64,000 bases of DNA from HKST-UBA85 sp035654775 (GTDB lineage: Bacteria; Bacteroidota; Bacteroidia; Flavobacteriales; Flavobacteriaceae): contig DASRWB010000032.1 of assembly GCA_035654775.1 (NCBI GenBank), forward strand, positions 1 through 64,000, in the 5' to 3' direction. How positions within the stretch are numbered: position 1 is the stretch's first letter; each line of letters starts with the position of its first letter. The notes beneath the pieces were generated by a model. It saw nothing but the letters and a program-made list of their open reading frames with translations, ran no database searches and was not told the origin of the DNA. Shown piece by piece: positions 33,544 to 42,295 of this stretch. A program made the translations under genes and the position numbers.

Positions 33544-35649
33544 ATGAGTTTCACCACGCTTCAAACTCCAATAGACTATTTAAAAGGTGTTGGTCCAAAC
33601 CGCGCAGAATTACTGCGTAAAGAACTTGGTATTTTCACCTATCAAGACTTGTTGAACCTATTTCCAAACCGCTATTTAGACCGTACACAGTACTACAAAA
33701 TCAATCAACTGCAACATACTACAGCCGAAGTTCAGCTAGTAGGCAAAGTGGTTGATATTAAAGAAGTACAACAAAAAAGAGGAAAACGTCTGGTAGCCAC
33801 TTTTATAGACGAAACAGGCATGATGGAGTTAGTTTGGTTTCGCGGACATAAGTGGATAAAGGACAATATTAAACTCAATACGCCTTATGTTATTTTTGGC
33901 AAAACCAACTGGTACAACGGGCTATTCACTATGCCACACCCTGAAATGGATTTACTTACGCTACATGAAAAAAAATTGCGTGTAGCCATGCAACCTATAT
34001 ATCCTTCAACCGAAAAACTCAACAATAAAGGCGTAACCAATAGAGTGCTTATTTCTTTAATGCAAACACTGTTTGAAGAAGTGCAGGGAAAATTTGCAGA
34101 ATCGCTACCCGATGATGTTTTGTCGAATCACAAACTCCTCACCAAAAGCGAAGCTTTATTAAACATACATTTTCCGCAAAATCAACTGCTATTAGCCAAA
34201 GCTCAATACAGACTTAAATTTGAAGAACTTTTTTATATCCAACTTCAACTTATTCTAAAAAACATACTTCATAAATCAAAAATCAAAGGGTTTCCGTTTA
34301 AAAAAGTAAATCATTATTTCAATACGTTTTACAAGCATCATTTACCCTTTGAATTAACTACAGCCCAAAAACGTGTAATTAAAGAAATCAGGAAAGATTT
34401 AGGCAGCAACGCACAAATGAACAGACTTTTACAGGGCGATGTAGGTTCAGGAAAAACCATAGTCGCGCTAATGTCAGTGTTAATCGCACTTGACAACGGT
34501 TTTCAAGCGTGCTTAATGGCGCCGACTGAAATTTTGTCAGTTCAACACTATAACAGTTTATCTTCTGCGTGTAAAAAACTGAAAATCAGAATCAAACTAC
34601 TTACAGGTTCAACTGTTGCTTCAAAACGAAAGGAAATTTTCAAATCCCTTGAAAATGGCGAAATTCAGCTTCTAATTGGCACACATGCTCTGCTTGAAGA
34701 CACGGTAAAATTTAAAAATCTGGGTCTGGCAATTATAGATGAACAACATCGTTTTGGGGTGGCACAGCGCAGCAAACTTTGGAAAAAAAATATATCACCG
34801 CCACATATTTTAGTCATGACGGCTACTCCTATTCCACGAACTTTAGCTATGTCTGTTTATGGAGATTTAGACATTTCGGTTATAGACGAATTGCCTCCGG
34901 GAAGAAAACCTGTAAAAACGGTACACCGGTATGACACGAATCGGCTTAAAGTGTTTAAATTTTTAAAGGAAGAGATTGCCAAAGGTCGGCAAGTGTATAT
35001 TGTGTATCCTTTAATTCAGGAAAGTGAAACCCTGGATTACAAAGATTTGATGGATGGTTACGAAAGTATTTCTCGCGAATTTCCGAAACCACACTATCAA
35101 ATTTCAATTGTTCACGGCAAAATGAAACCCGCCGATAAAGAATATGAAATGGATAGATTTGTTCAAGGGAAAACACAGCTTATGGTTGCTACAACGGTAA
35201 TTGAAGTAGGTGTTAACATTCCTAATGCTTCAGTTATGGTGATAGAAAGCGCAGAACGTTTTGGACTCGCTCAATTGCATCAACTTCGCGGACGCGTAGG
35301 GCGTGGTGCAGAACAGAGTTACTGTATTTTAATGACGGGCTACAAGTTAAGTTCAGAAAGTAAATTGCGTATGGAGACAATGGTTAAAACCAATGACGGT
35401 TTTGAAATAGCCGAAGTAGACCTAAAACTTCGTGGTCCGGGTGATTTAATGGGCACACAACAAAGCGGTGTACTAAATTTAAAAATAGCAAACCTCGTAA
35501 AAGACAAAGATATTTTGAATCATGCCAGACATACGGCAATACAAATACTTAAAAATGATCCATCGCTTCGTTTACCTAAAAACAAACCCATATTGCAAAC
35601 CTACCAACAGCTAAGTAAGTATAAGAATATCTGGAATTATATAAGCTGA
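33544..35649 (+). CDS. recG: ATP-dependent DNA helicase RecG
   Basis: A 701-residue RecG that reverses stalled forks and branch-migrates Holliday junctions. The N-terminal wedge domain has YLKGVGPNRAELLRKELGI and an OB-type region (AEVQLVGKVVDIKEV). Helicase motifs: GDVGSGKT (I), APTEIL (Ia), DEQHRFGV (II, DEQH), TATPIPRTLAM (III), TVIEVGVNIPNA (V) and QLRGRVGRG (VI). Length and order match the family. It is divergent from the M1 peptidase gene, 73 bases away, and converges with a TlpA-type lipoprotein gene. Confidence 0.96.
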   Translation: MSFTTLQTPIDYLKGVGPNRAELLRKELGIFTYQDLLNLFPNRYLDRTQYYKINQLQHTTAEVQLVGKVVDIKEVQQKRGKRLVATFIDETGMMELVWFRGHKWIKDNIKLNTPYVIFGKTNWYNGLFTMPHPEMDLLTLHEKKLRVAMQPIYPSTEKLNNKGVTNRVLISLMQTLFEEVQGKFAESLPDDVLSNHKLLTKSEALLNIHFPQNQLLLAKAQYRLKFEELFYIQLQLILKNILHKSKIKGFPFKKVNHYFNTFYKHHLPFELTTAQKRVIKEIRKDLGSNAQMNRLLQGDVGSGKTIVALMSVLIALDNGFQACLMAPTEILSVQHYNSLSSACKKLKIRIKLLTGSTVASKRKEIFKSLENGEIQLLIGTHALLEDTVKFKNLGLAIIDEQHRFGVAQRSKLWKKNISPPHILVMTATPIPRTLAMSVYGDLDISVIDELPPGRKPVKTVHRYDTNRLKVFKFLKEEIAKGRQVYIVYPLIQESETLDYKDLMDGYESISREFPKPHYQISIVHGKMKPADKEYEMDRFVQGKTQLMVATTVIEVGVNIPNASVMVIESAERFGLAQLHQLRGRVGRGAEQSYCILMTGYKLSSESKLRMETMVKTNDGFEIAEVDLKLRGPGDLMGTQQSGVLNLKIANLVKDKDILNHARHTAIQILKNDPSLRLPKNKPILQTYQQLSKYKNIWNYIS

Positions 35650-35655
35650 AAACAG

Positions 35656-36879
35656 CTATTTATCTTGGTACAATTCTGCTAAAAAGCTTTCAAATTCTGT
35701 CTTGAATTTAATAAATTTTTTGCCTGTTGCCGGACCGTTAAAGCCGGTGTGAATTTTTCTAACGTTTCCGTGTTTGTCTATAAAAATACTTGTTGGATAT
35801 GACAGTACTTGATTAAGCATGGGAAGTTTTTCCTGAGCCTTACTTTTACTGCTACTGCCGTATTGTGCCAGCAAAATCGGGTACGGCACTTGTATGCGCT
35901 CTTTTAAACGGTTTATAGCTTTAAAAGCCAGTGTATCCGACTTAGCATATTCAAAGGCCAAAGCCACAATTTCCAATGGCTTATCCGTATTCTGGTTGTA
36001 GTATTGTGTGTAGTATTTAGTTTCATCCAAACAATTTGGACACCACGTACCCATAATTTGAACAATTACCACTTTGTTTTTAAAACGCTCATCGCTTAAG
36101 GAAACTAATTTTCCGGTTGCATCAGGAAATGAAAATTCTATGCCGGTATAGTCTTCTTTTAAAAATGTAAGTGTTTCTGCATCAGGAAGTTCAAACTGCT
36201 CGTTGCGTTTAGCTGAAAACGGTTCTTTCCAGTGGTTTCCGGAGTAAAACATTCCCTGCATAACACTGTCGGTTACTGTAGCTGTAAACAAATAGGCGTG
36301 AGCACCATCAAATGTTGAAAGTTTAAGCTGATTATCCTCTACTACACCTTCTAAATATCTATAATCTCCGGTTGTAGTTCTAAATGTACCTGTTACTTTG
36401 TTGTTTTCTTGTGAAAAAATAGCTTTAGCCATAGTATGTTGCTCAGGGTTTTCGGGACTAAATACAGCTTCCCAATTTCCTGAAACATTGTATGCACTTG
36501 CTTTTTCTGTTTCAAAGCGCTCCTTACCTATTCTAGCTGTAAATGGCACTATTTTATTTTCATTGGGTTTTATGTAGAAACCGTTTAAAGTATTGTCTTT
36601 GCCAATTTTTGCCCTTAGTACACTTTCAAAAACAGGTAAGTGTATGATTACCGAATCGTTTTTGTACAGGATTTCATCAACCTCTATGACTTCATCTGCA
36701 TTGTAAATTTCAAGTGTACTTCCTGAAGTTACGTTGAATACAAATGGGATAATTTCAGCATCCTGTGCTTCTAATTCGGCTATATACAATCCTGAAGTTA
36801 ATTTTTTTTCAGTTGTGTTTTCCTTACACGATGAAAAGAAAAACAGATTTGAAATCAAGAATAAAGCTAAAAATCTCAT
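35656..36879 (-). CDS. TlpA-family thioredoxin-fold lipoprotein
   Basis: A 407-residue lipoprotein with lipobox FFSSC. Residues about 25-230 form a beta-rich N-terminal region seen in Bacteroidota thiol-disulfide proteins. The thioredoxin/TlpA domain (about 265-405) has the active site GTWCPNC and the cis-proline region LSYPTSIFID. It probably works as a periplasmic thiol reductase, for example in cytochrome or envelope protein maturation; a partner is not visible. Its start is 14 bases from the terminator of the next upstream gene, so it has its own promoter, which I could not place. Confidence 0.88.
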   Translation of the reverse strand: MRFLALFLISNLFFFSSCKENTTEKKLTSGLYIAELEAQDAEIIPFVFNVTSGSTLEIYNADEVIEVDEILYKNDSVIIHLPVFESVLRAKIGKDNTLNGFYIKPNENKIVPFTARIGKERFETEKASAYNVSGNWEAVFSPENPEQHTMAKAIFSQENNKVTGTFRTTTGDYRYLEGVVEDNQLKLSTFDGAHAYLFTATVTDSVMQGMFYSGNHWKEPFSAKRNEQFELPDAETLTFLKEDYTGIEFSFPDATGKLVSLSDERFKNKVVIVQIMGTWCPNCLDETKYYTQYYNQNTDKPLEIVALAFEYAKSDTLAFKAINRLKERIQVPYPILLAQYGSSSKSKAQEKLPMLNQVLSYPTSIFIDKHGNVRKIHTGFNGPATGKKFIKFKTEFESFLAELYQDK

Positions 36880-36892
36880 GTTTTATGGTATA

Positions 36893-36924
36893 AAAAAAGG
36901 TGTTATAAAAGTAACACCTTTTTC
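36893..36924. terminator. Hairpin terminator
   Basis: AAAAAAGGTGTTA and TAACACCTTTTT pair around the loop TAAAAG. Runs of A on one side and T on the other make it usable in both directions. On the minus strand it ends the coiled-coil gene before the TlpA gene. Confidence 0.78.
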
Positions 36925-36945
36925 CGTTTGATTAAAAAAATACCT

Positions 36946-37485
36946 TTACGGCTTGTTGTTTAAAAGTTTTGCTTTATGCTCTTCCACAACTTCGCGTTTG
37001 CGTTTTAGAGCTTCCTGAGCTTCTACAAGTTCTTGCTTGGCTTTATCTATTTTTTTGCGTTTTTCATCTGCCTGAGCTTGAGTTAGTTCGTTGCTTTTTA
37101 CGGCAGCGTCCAGTCGCTCGTAGGCTTGCTGAATTTCTATCTTGCTTTTCTTGATTTTTTCGTTGCTTTCCTCTATTTCAAAATAGGCTTGTTGAAGTTT
37201 TTCTTTGGCTTCTGCAGCACGCGCCTGACCAAATTCTTTTCCTTCTAAATCACCTTTATTTTTCCCATAAGCATTGCCAGTTTCTTTTTTGTAAGCCTCA
37301 ATTTTTTCACGTATTTGTTGCTTTTCTTCGGGAGATGCATTTTCCATTTTTTTCTCCATCATTTCTATCTTTTTATCCATTTTTTCTTTTTGTTTTTCCG
37401 ACTTTTTTTGCTCTTGAGCCGTGGCTATGCTCATCGAAAAAAACAATACAAATACAGTGAATACTAACTTTTTTAAATTTTTCAT
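36946..37485 (-). CDS. Exported Lys/Glu-rich coiled-coil protein
   Basis: I do not recognise a named family. 179 residues: a cleavable signal peptide (LVFTVFVLFFSMSIATAQ) and then an almost continuous charged helix rich in Lys, Glu, Gln and Met (MDKKIEMMEKKMENASPEEK and later AQADEKRKKIDKAKQE). This suggests a long periplasmic coiled coil. There is no enzyme motif and almost no hydrophobic core outside the heptads. Upstream on the same strand, 17 bases away, is a small acidic lipoprotein gene, so the two may be made together and interact; that is inference. Confidence 0.72.
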   Translation of the reverse strand: MKNLKKLVFTVFVLFFSMSIATAQEQKKSEKQKEKMDKKIEMMEKKMENASPEEKQQIREKIEAYKKETGNAYGKNKGDLEGKEFGQARAAEAKEKLQQAYFEIEESNEKIKKSKIEIQQAYERLDAAVKSNELTQAQADEKRKKIDKAKQELVEAQEALKRKREVVEEHKAKLLNNKP

Positions 37486-37501
37486 TTCTATTTTTTTTTA
37501 A

Positions 37502-37705
37502 TTAAATACTATCTAATGCTTTTATCGCTTCTTCTAAATCTTTTACCTCTTTATTTACTTCTTCAGATACAGCTTCAAGCTCACGGTCAAGAATTACTGC
37601 TTCCTCTGTTTCAGGCAATTCTTCAACAACCGTTTCCTCTTTTTTTGTGTCTCTGCAAGACAATAAAACTAAAATTATCGCAACTACGAGCCAGTTTTTA
37701 TACAT
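37502..37705 (-). CDS. Small acidic lipoprotein
   Basis: 67 residues: signal peptide with lipobox VLLSC (Cys17) followed by a strongly acidic tail (EETVVEELPETEEAV) and a predicted amphipathic helix (EVNKEVKDLEEAIKALDS). The reading frame, lipobox and position in front of the coiled-coil gene support a real gene. The opposite frame is also open with a leucine-rich product, which I take as a shadow. Function unknown. Confidence 0.65.
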   Translation of the reverse strand: MYKNWLVVAIILVLLSCRDTKKEETVVEELPETEEAVILDRELEAVSEEVNKEVKDLEEAIKALDSI

Positions 37706-37762
37706 AATTTTTTATTTAAAAATTAAAATCAGCATTTAAAATTACAATTTTTAATTGAATGT

Positions 37763-37792
37763 TTGAATGCTTAAGGCATTATTTTATCTTTG
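37763..37792 (+). promoter_or_regulatory. Promoter of pheT (-33 TTG, -7 TATCTTTG)
   Basis: TTG at 37763-37765 and TATCTTTG at 37785-37792 are 19 bases apart. The longer reading frame of pheT starts upstream of the -7 box, so ATG 37816 is the right start. Confidence 0.62.
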
Positions 37793-37815
37793 CAAGCACT
37801 AACAACAGCGCATTT

Positions 37816-40239
37816 ATGAAGATTTCTTACAACTGGTTAAAGCAATTTATACCTTTAGAATGGACTCCTGACAAAGTTGGAGAATTATTAACAAATTTAG
37901 GTCTTGAAGTAGAAGGAATAACAAACTACCAATCGGTTAAAGGTGGATTAGAAGGCATTGTTGTTGGTGAAGTACTTACGTGTGAAAAACATCCTAATGC
38001 TGACAAGTTAAAACTTACTACCGTAAACGTTGGTGAAAAAGAACCTTTACAAATTGTTTGTGGCGCACCAAATGTAGCCAAAGGGCAAAAAGTACCTGTG
38101 GCACTAATAGGCACTACACTTTACACCTCGGAAGGCGAAGCCTGGAAAATAAAGAAAGGGAAAATTCGCGGTGAAGAAAGTCACGGTATGATTTGCGCCG
38201 AAGACGAAATGGGTTTAGGCTCTTCACACGAAGGTATTCTAGTGCTTGATAATTCTCTAAATGTAGGTACGCCGTTAGCACAAGTTTTTAAAGTTGAAAA
38301 CGATTATGTTTTTGAAATAGGACTTACCCCAAATCGTGCAGATGCCATGAGCCATTTGGGTGTCGCTCGCGACTTAAAAGCCGGATGTCTACAGCAAAAC
38401 AAAGCCATGGAGCTTATTACGCCGTCTGTAAGCGCATTTCACACGGATAATCGCACCCTTAAAATTGATGTGGAAGTAACCTCTTTAGACAAAGCGCCAC
38501 GTTATTGTGGCGTTACTATATCAGGCATTAAAGTAGAAGATTCACCGGCTTGGTTGCAAAACCGATTGAAAGCCATAGGTTTATCGCCTGTAAATAATGT
38601 AGTGGATTGCACCAATTATGTACTTCACGAACTTGGACAACCTTTACATGCCTTTGATGCCAAGAAAATAGCAGGAAATAAAATTGAGGTAAAAACCGTT
38701 GCTAAAGGAACAAAATTTATCACGCTGGACGGCATTGAGCGTGAGCTCCACGAAGAAGATTTAATGATTTGCGATGCCGAAAAACCACTGTGTATTGCCG
38801 GTGTGTTTGGAGGTATAGCTTCCGGAGTAACAGAAGAAACCACCAGTATTTTTTTAGAAAGCGCCTATTTTAATCCCGTTTCTGTTCGAAAAACGGCAAA
38901 ACGCCATAACTTAAACACAGATGCTTCCTTTAGATTTGAACGCGGTATCGACCCCAATATTACTGAATATGCTTTAAAACGCGCAGCACTTCTAATCCAA
39001 GAAGTTGCCGGAGGAGAAATTACCAGCGATGTAATAGATTATTATCCCAAAAAAATTGAAGATTTTCAAGTGCGTTTAAGTTTTGATAACGTTAGCGCAT
39101 TAGTAGGCGAAGAAATTCCTAGAGAAATTATTAAACGCATTTTGACTTCTCTTGAAATAAAAATAAATAACGTAACCGAAACCGGCCTTGGACTCACGGT
39201 TCCTGCTTACAGAAATGATGTATTACGCGAAATAGACGTAATAGAAGAAATATTGCGTGTGTATGGTTACAACAACATTAAAGTCACCGAAAAACTTAAC
39301 GCTTCAATTTCGCAAACCTCAAAGACAGAAGACCACAAACTGCAAAATATTACCGGAAATTTACTGGCGGCTAATGGATTTAATGAAATAGTAAACAATT
39401 CACTTACTACACCAAATTACACCAAACTGAGTAAACAACTCCAACAGGAACACAACATCACAATGCTTAACCCGTTGAGCAACGATTTGTCTGTTTTGCG
39501 ACAAAGCTTGCTATTTAGTGGTTTAGAATCTATTGCATTTAACAAAAACCGAAAACAGACTCACTTAAAGTTTTTTGAATTTGGTAAAACCTACCATCAA
39601 TTCAAAACACGTGAAGAACACAAACATTTAACCCTTTTTGCTACCGGAAACAAGCAACCTGAAAACTGGAATGTTACTGCACAAGCGGTTAACTTCTTTT
39701 ACTTTAAAGGTTTGGTAGTATTTCTGCTGGAGCGTTTAGGTATTATGAATTATACCACCAGCCCATATACCAATGATATATTTTCAGAAGGTTTATCTTT
39801 GGACCAAGGTAAAAATAAGCTGGTTGAATTTGGTCTTGTAAAAAAACACATTTTGAAACATTTCGACATAGAGACAGAAGTGTTTTATGCCGATTTTAAT
39901 TGGGATACCCTATTAAAAATTACACGAGCCAAAGCTGTAAAAGTAAGTGGAATTTCAAAATTTCCCGAAGTACGAAGAGATTTTGCATTACTGCTGGATC
40001 AACAAGTTTCATTTGAATCTGTTTACAATTTAGCTAAACAAACCGAAAAAAATTTACTGAAAGAAATAAACCTGTTTGATGTATATACCGGAAAGAACCT
40101 TCCTGAAGGAAAAAAAAGTTATGCTGTAAGTTTTATTCTTCAAGACGAGAATAAAACTCTTACAGACAAACAGATAGACAAAGTAATGAAAGTTCTCCAA
40201 ACCAGTTTTGAAAATAAATTGGGAGCCGAACTACGCTAG
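37816..40239 (+). CDS. pheT: Phenylalanine--tRNA ligase beta subunit
   Basis: An 807-residue PheT, which with PheS charges tRNA-Phe. Order of domains: N-terminal B1 (MKISYNWLKQFIPLEWT), tRNA-binding EMAP-like domain (GIVVGEVLTCEKHPNADKL, IVCGAPNV), B3/B4 editing region (AMSHLGVARDLKA, NNVVDCTNYVLHELGQPLHAFD), B5 (EEILRVYGY), B6/B7 core (LNPLSNDLSVLRQSLLF) and the C-terminal FDX-ACB domain (SKFPEVRRDFALLLD). pheS is not in the window. The editing region is complete in outline. Length fits the family. Confidence 0.96.
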   Translation: MKISYNWLKQFIPLEWTPDKVGELLTNLGLEVEGITNYQSVKGGLEGIVVGEVLTCEKHPNADKLKLTTVNVGEKEPLQIVCGAPNVAKGQKVPVALIGTTLYTSEGEAWKIKKGKIRGEESHGMICAEDEMGLGSSHEGILVLDNSLNVGTPLAQVFKVENDYVFEIGLTPNRADAMSHLGVARDLKAGCLQQNKAMELITPSVSAFHTDNRTLKIDVEVTSLDKAPRYCGVTISGIKVEDSPAWLQNRLKAIGLSPVNNVVDCTNYVLHELGQPLHAFDAKKIAGNKIEVKTVAKGTKFITLDGIERELHEEDLMICDAEKPLCIAGVFGGIASGVTEETTSIFLESAYFNPVSVRKTAKRHNLNTDASFRFERGIDPNITEYALKRAALLIQEVAGGEITSDVIDYYPKKIEDFQVRLSFDNVSALVGEEIPREIIKRILTSLEIKINNVTETGLGLTVPAYRNDVLREIDVIEEILRVYGYNNIKVTEKLNASISQTSKTEDHKLQNITGNLLAANGFNEIVNNSLTTPNYTKLSKQLQQEHNITMLNPLSNDLSVLRQSLLFSGLESIAFNKNRKQTHLKFFEFGKTYHQFKTREEHKHLTLFATGNKQPENWNVTAQAVNFFYFKGLVVFLLERLGIMNYTTSPYTNDIFSEGLSLDQGKNKLVEFGLVKKHILKHFDIETEVFYADFNWDTLLKITRAKAVKVSGISKFPEVRRDFALLLDQQVSFESVYNLAKQTEKNLLKEINLFDVYTGKNLPEGKKSYAVSFILQDENKTLTDKQIDKVMKVLQTSFENKLGAELR

Positions 40240-40304
40240 GTATTTACAGCCTTTTTTATTGAGATATTTTTTGTAACTTTAAAAGTATATAAAAACACAT
40301 CGCC

Positions 40305-40523
40305 ATGCTTAACTCTGAATTCGTAAAACTTTTCTCCGGAAATCAAATAGACACACAACACCTCAAACAAAACCTTGAAGCTGAAGGTATTGAACCCATC
40401 ATAAAAGACACCAATTTAGGCGTTAATGCAGCATTAGCCACCGATTATAGCGAGTATAAAGAACTCTATGTCCATCAATCTGAACTTGAACGCGCCAAAG
40501 CCATTTTAAAGGATACTTTTTAA
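40305..40523 (+). CDS. DUF2007-type small protein
   Basis: A 72-residue protein resembling the DUF2007 'putative signal transducing protein' family: FVKLFSGNQIDTQHLKQNLEAEG begins with the two-strand-helix unit and ELERAKAILKD closes it. There is no catalytic site. It is cytoplasmic. The family often sits next to unrelated genes; here it follows pheT after 65 bases and could be co-transcribed or use a weak TAACTTTA box near 40275. Its role is unknown. Confidence 0.75.
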   Translation: MLNSEFVKLFSGNQIDTQHLKQNLEAEGIEPIIKDTNLGVNAALATDYSEYKELYVHQSELERAKAILKDTF

Positions 40524-40530
40524 GAATTCG

Positions 40531-42156
40531 CTATGCCGTAACGGCATACATTTTTTCACGAAATTCTTTTATTTTCTTATCCTGCATGTATTCATCAAAG
40601 GTCATGTAGCGGTCAATTACACCGTTAGGCGTTAACTCAATCACTCTGTTGGCAACAGTTTGTGCAAATTCGTGGTCATGAGTGGTAAACAAGACTGTAC
40701 CTTTAAAGTTTTTAAGTGAATTATTAAATGCTGTTATACTCTCCAAATCCAAATGGTTTGTAGGTTCATCCAGCATCAAGACATTGGCGCGCATCATCAT
40801 CATTCTGGACAACATGCAACGTACTTTTTCTCCACCGGATAGCACATTTGATTTCTTTAAAGCTTCTTCTCCACTAAAAATCATTTTACCAAGAAACCCT
40901 CGAATATAAACTTCCTCACGTTCCTCTTCGGTTTTTGCCCATTGGCGAAGCCAATCTACTAAAGTTAGACTGTTGTTAAAGTACTCGCTATTGTCCAATG
41001 GCAAGTAGGATTGTGAGGTAGTAATGCCCCAGGAAAAAGTGCCTGAGTCGGGTTTTTCTTTTTCATTCAAAATTTGATAAAAAGCGGTTGTTGCTCTCGA
41101 ATCTCTGGAAAAAACAACTACTTTATCGCCTTTGGCCAAGTTGATGTCAATATTGCTAAACAATACTTCACCATCTATTTTTGCACTTAAACCTTCAACG
41201 TTTAATATTTGGTCACCAGCTTCTCGTTCGCGTTCAAAAATTATAGCCGGATAACGACGGCTTGAAGGTTTAATATCAGCAATGTTTAACTTTTCAATCA
41301 TTTTTTTTCTGCTTGTAGCCTGCTTTGATTTTGCCACGTTTGCAGAAAACCGACGAATAAATTCTTCCAGTTCTTTTTTCTTTTCTTCGGCTTTTTTGTT
41401 TTGTTGTGCACGTTGTTTGGCTGCAAGTTGTGAAGATTCATACCAAAAAGTATAATTTCCTGAATAATGATTTATTTTTCCGAAGTCAATATCTGAAATA
41501 TGTGTGCATACGGCGTCCAGAAAATGACGGTCGTGCGAGACTACAATTACACAGTTTTCATAGTTAGCCAAAAAATTCTCCAGCCAGGAAATGGTTTCAT
41601 AATCCAAATCGTTTGTAGGCTCATCCATAATCAGTACGTCGGGATTTCCAAACAGTGCTTGAGCCAGTAACACACGTACCTTTTGCTTTCCGTCCAGGTC
41701 TTGCATTAGGTTGTAATGCAAATCTTCTGAAATTCCTAAATTGGACAACATAGCCGCAGCATCACTATCGGCATTCCATCCGTTCATTTCTTCAAACTGC
41801 ACTTGCAATTCGCCTATTCTTTCTGCATTTTCGTCAGTGTAATTGGCGTATAAAGCGTCTATCTCTGTTTTTATTTTAAATAAGGGTTTGTTGCCTCTTA
41901 AAACCGTTTCCAGCACAGTAAATTCATCATACAAATTATGATTTTGTTCCAATACAGACATGCGTTTTCCGGGTTCCAAATGAACTTGACCCGAAGTGGG
42001 TTCTTGTTTTCCGGAAAGAATTTTTAAAAATGTAGATTTTCCGGCACCATTAGCTCCAATAATTCCATAGCAATTTCCTTTATTGAACGTAGTATTTACT
42101 TCGTCAAAAAGAATGCGTTTTCCAAATTGTACCGAAAGGTTAGACACTGATAACAT
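40531..42156 (-). CDS. ABC-F family ATPase, YbiT-like, with a degenerate second ATP site
   Basis: A 541-residue ABC-F protein of the YbiT-like branch, two ABC domains joined by a P-site tRNA-interaction linker (about 240-310) that contains SANVAKSKQATSRKK. Such proteins bind the ribosomal E site and relieve translation stalling. NBD1 Walker A GANGAGKST is intact and its Walker B is LIMDEPTNDLD, but its signature reads LDGKQ. NBD2 has a proper signature LSGGEK and LMLDEPTNHLD, but its Walker A (residues 350-358) reads SRDSRATTA, with no glycine cradle and Thr356 in place of the lysine. So one composite site looks active and the other degenerate. It has a TACTTTTG promoter box upstream. Confidence 0.9.
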   Translation of the reverse strand: MLSVSNLSVQFGKRILFDEVNTTFNKGNCYGIIGANGAGKSTFLKILSGKQEPTSGQVHLEPGKRMSVLEQNHNLYDEFTVLETVLRGNKPLFKIKTEIDALYANYTDENAERIGELQVQFEEMNGWNADSDAAAMLSNLGISEDLHYNLMQDLDGKQKVRVLLAQALFGNPDVLIMDEPTNDLDYETISWLENFLANYENCVIVVSHDRHFLDAVCTHISDIDFGKINHYSGNYTFWYESSQLAAKQRAQQNKKAEEKKKELEEFIRRFSANVAKSKQATSRKKMIEKLNIADIKPSSRRYPAIIFEREREAGDQILNVEGLSAKIDGEVLFSNIDINLAKGDKVVVFSRDSRATTAFYQILNEKEKPDSGTFSWGITTSQSYLPLDNSEYFNNSLTLVDWLRQWAKTEEEREEVYIRGFLGKMIFSGEEALKKSNVLSGGEKVRCMLSRMMMMRANVLMLDEPTNHLDLESITAFNNSLKNFKGTVLFTTHDHEFAQTVANRVIELTPNGVIDRYMTFDEYMQDKKIKEFREKMYAVTA

Positions 42157-42178
42157 AAAACTGTTTTTAAATTTTGTG

Positions 42179-42186
42179 CAAAAGTA
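42179..42186 (-). promoter_or_regulatory. Putative -7 box for the ABC-F gene
   Basis: Minus-strand TACTTTTG matches TAnnTTTG, about 23 bases upstream of ATG 42156. A TTG (plus-strand CAA at 42211) is 24 bases upstream, slightly far. Confidence 0.5.
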
Positions 42187-42269
42187 GAAAAATAGTAGCA
42201 GTTAGTGAAACAAAACAAGCTATATTAATATTTAACAGCGCATTAACAATGCAAATGATATACAACATT

Positions 42270-42277
42270 TATTTTTG
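42270..42277 (+). promoter_or_regulatory. Putative -7 box for the Cys-less TlpA-like gene
   Basis: TATTTTTG matches TAnnTTTG. A TTG in frame at 42275 lies inside it, ruling that codon out as the start. Confidence 0.5.
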
Positions 42278-42295
42278 TGTGAATTATTACTGTAC

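Noticed and set aside
37516..37707. Plus-strand leucine-rich 63-codon frame
   Set aside because: It mirrors the acidic lipoprotein on the minus strand; its low-complexity Leu content comes from complementing Glu-rich codons.
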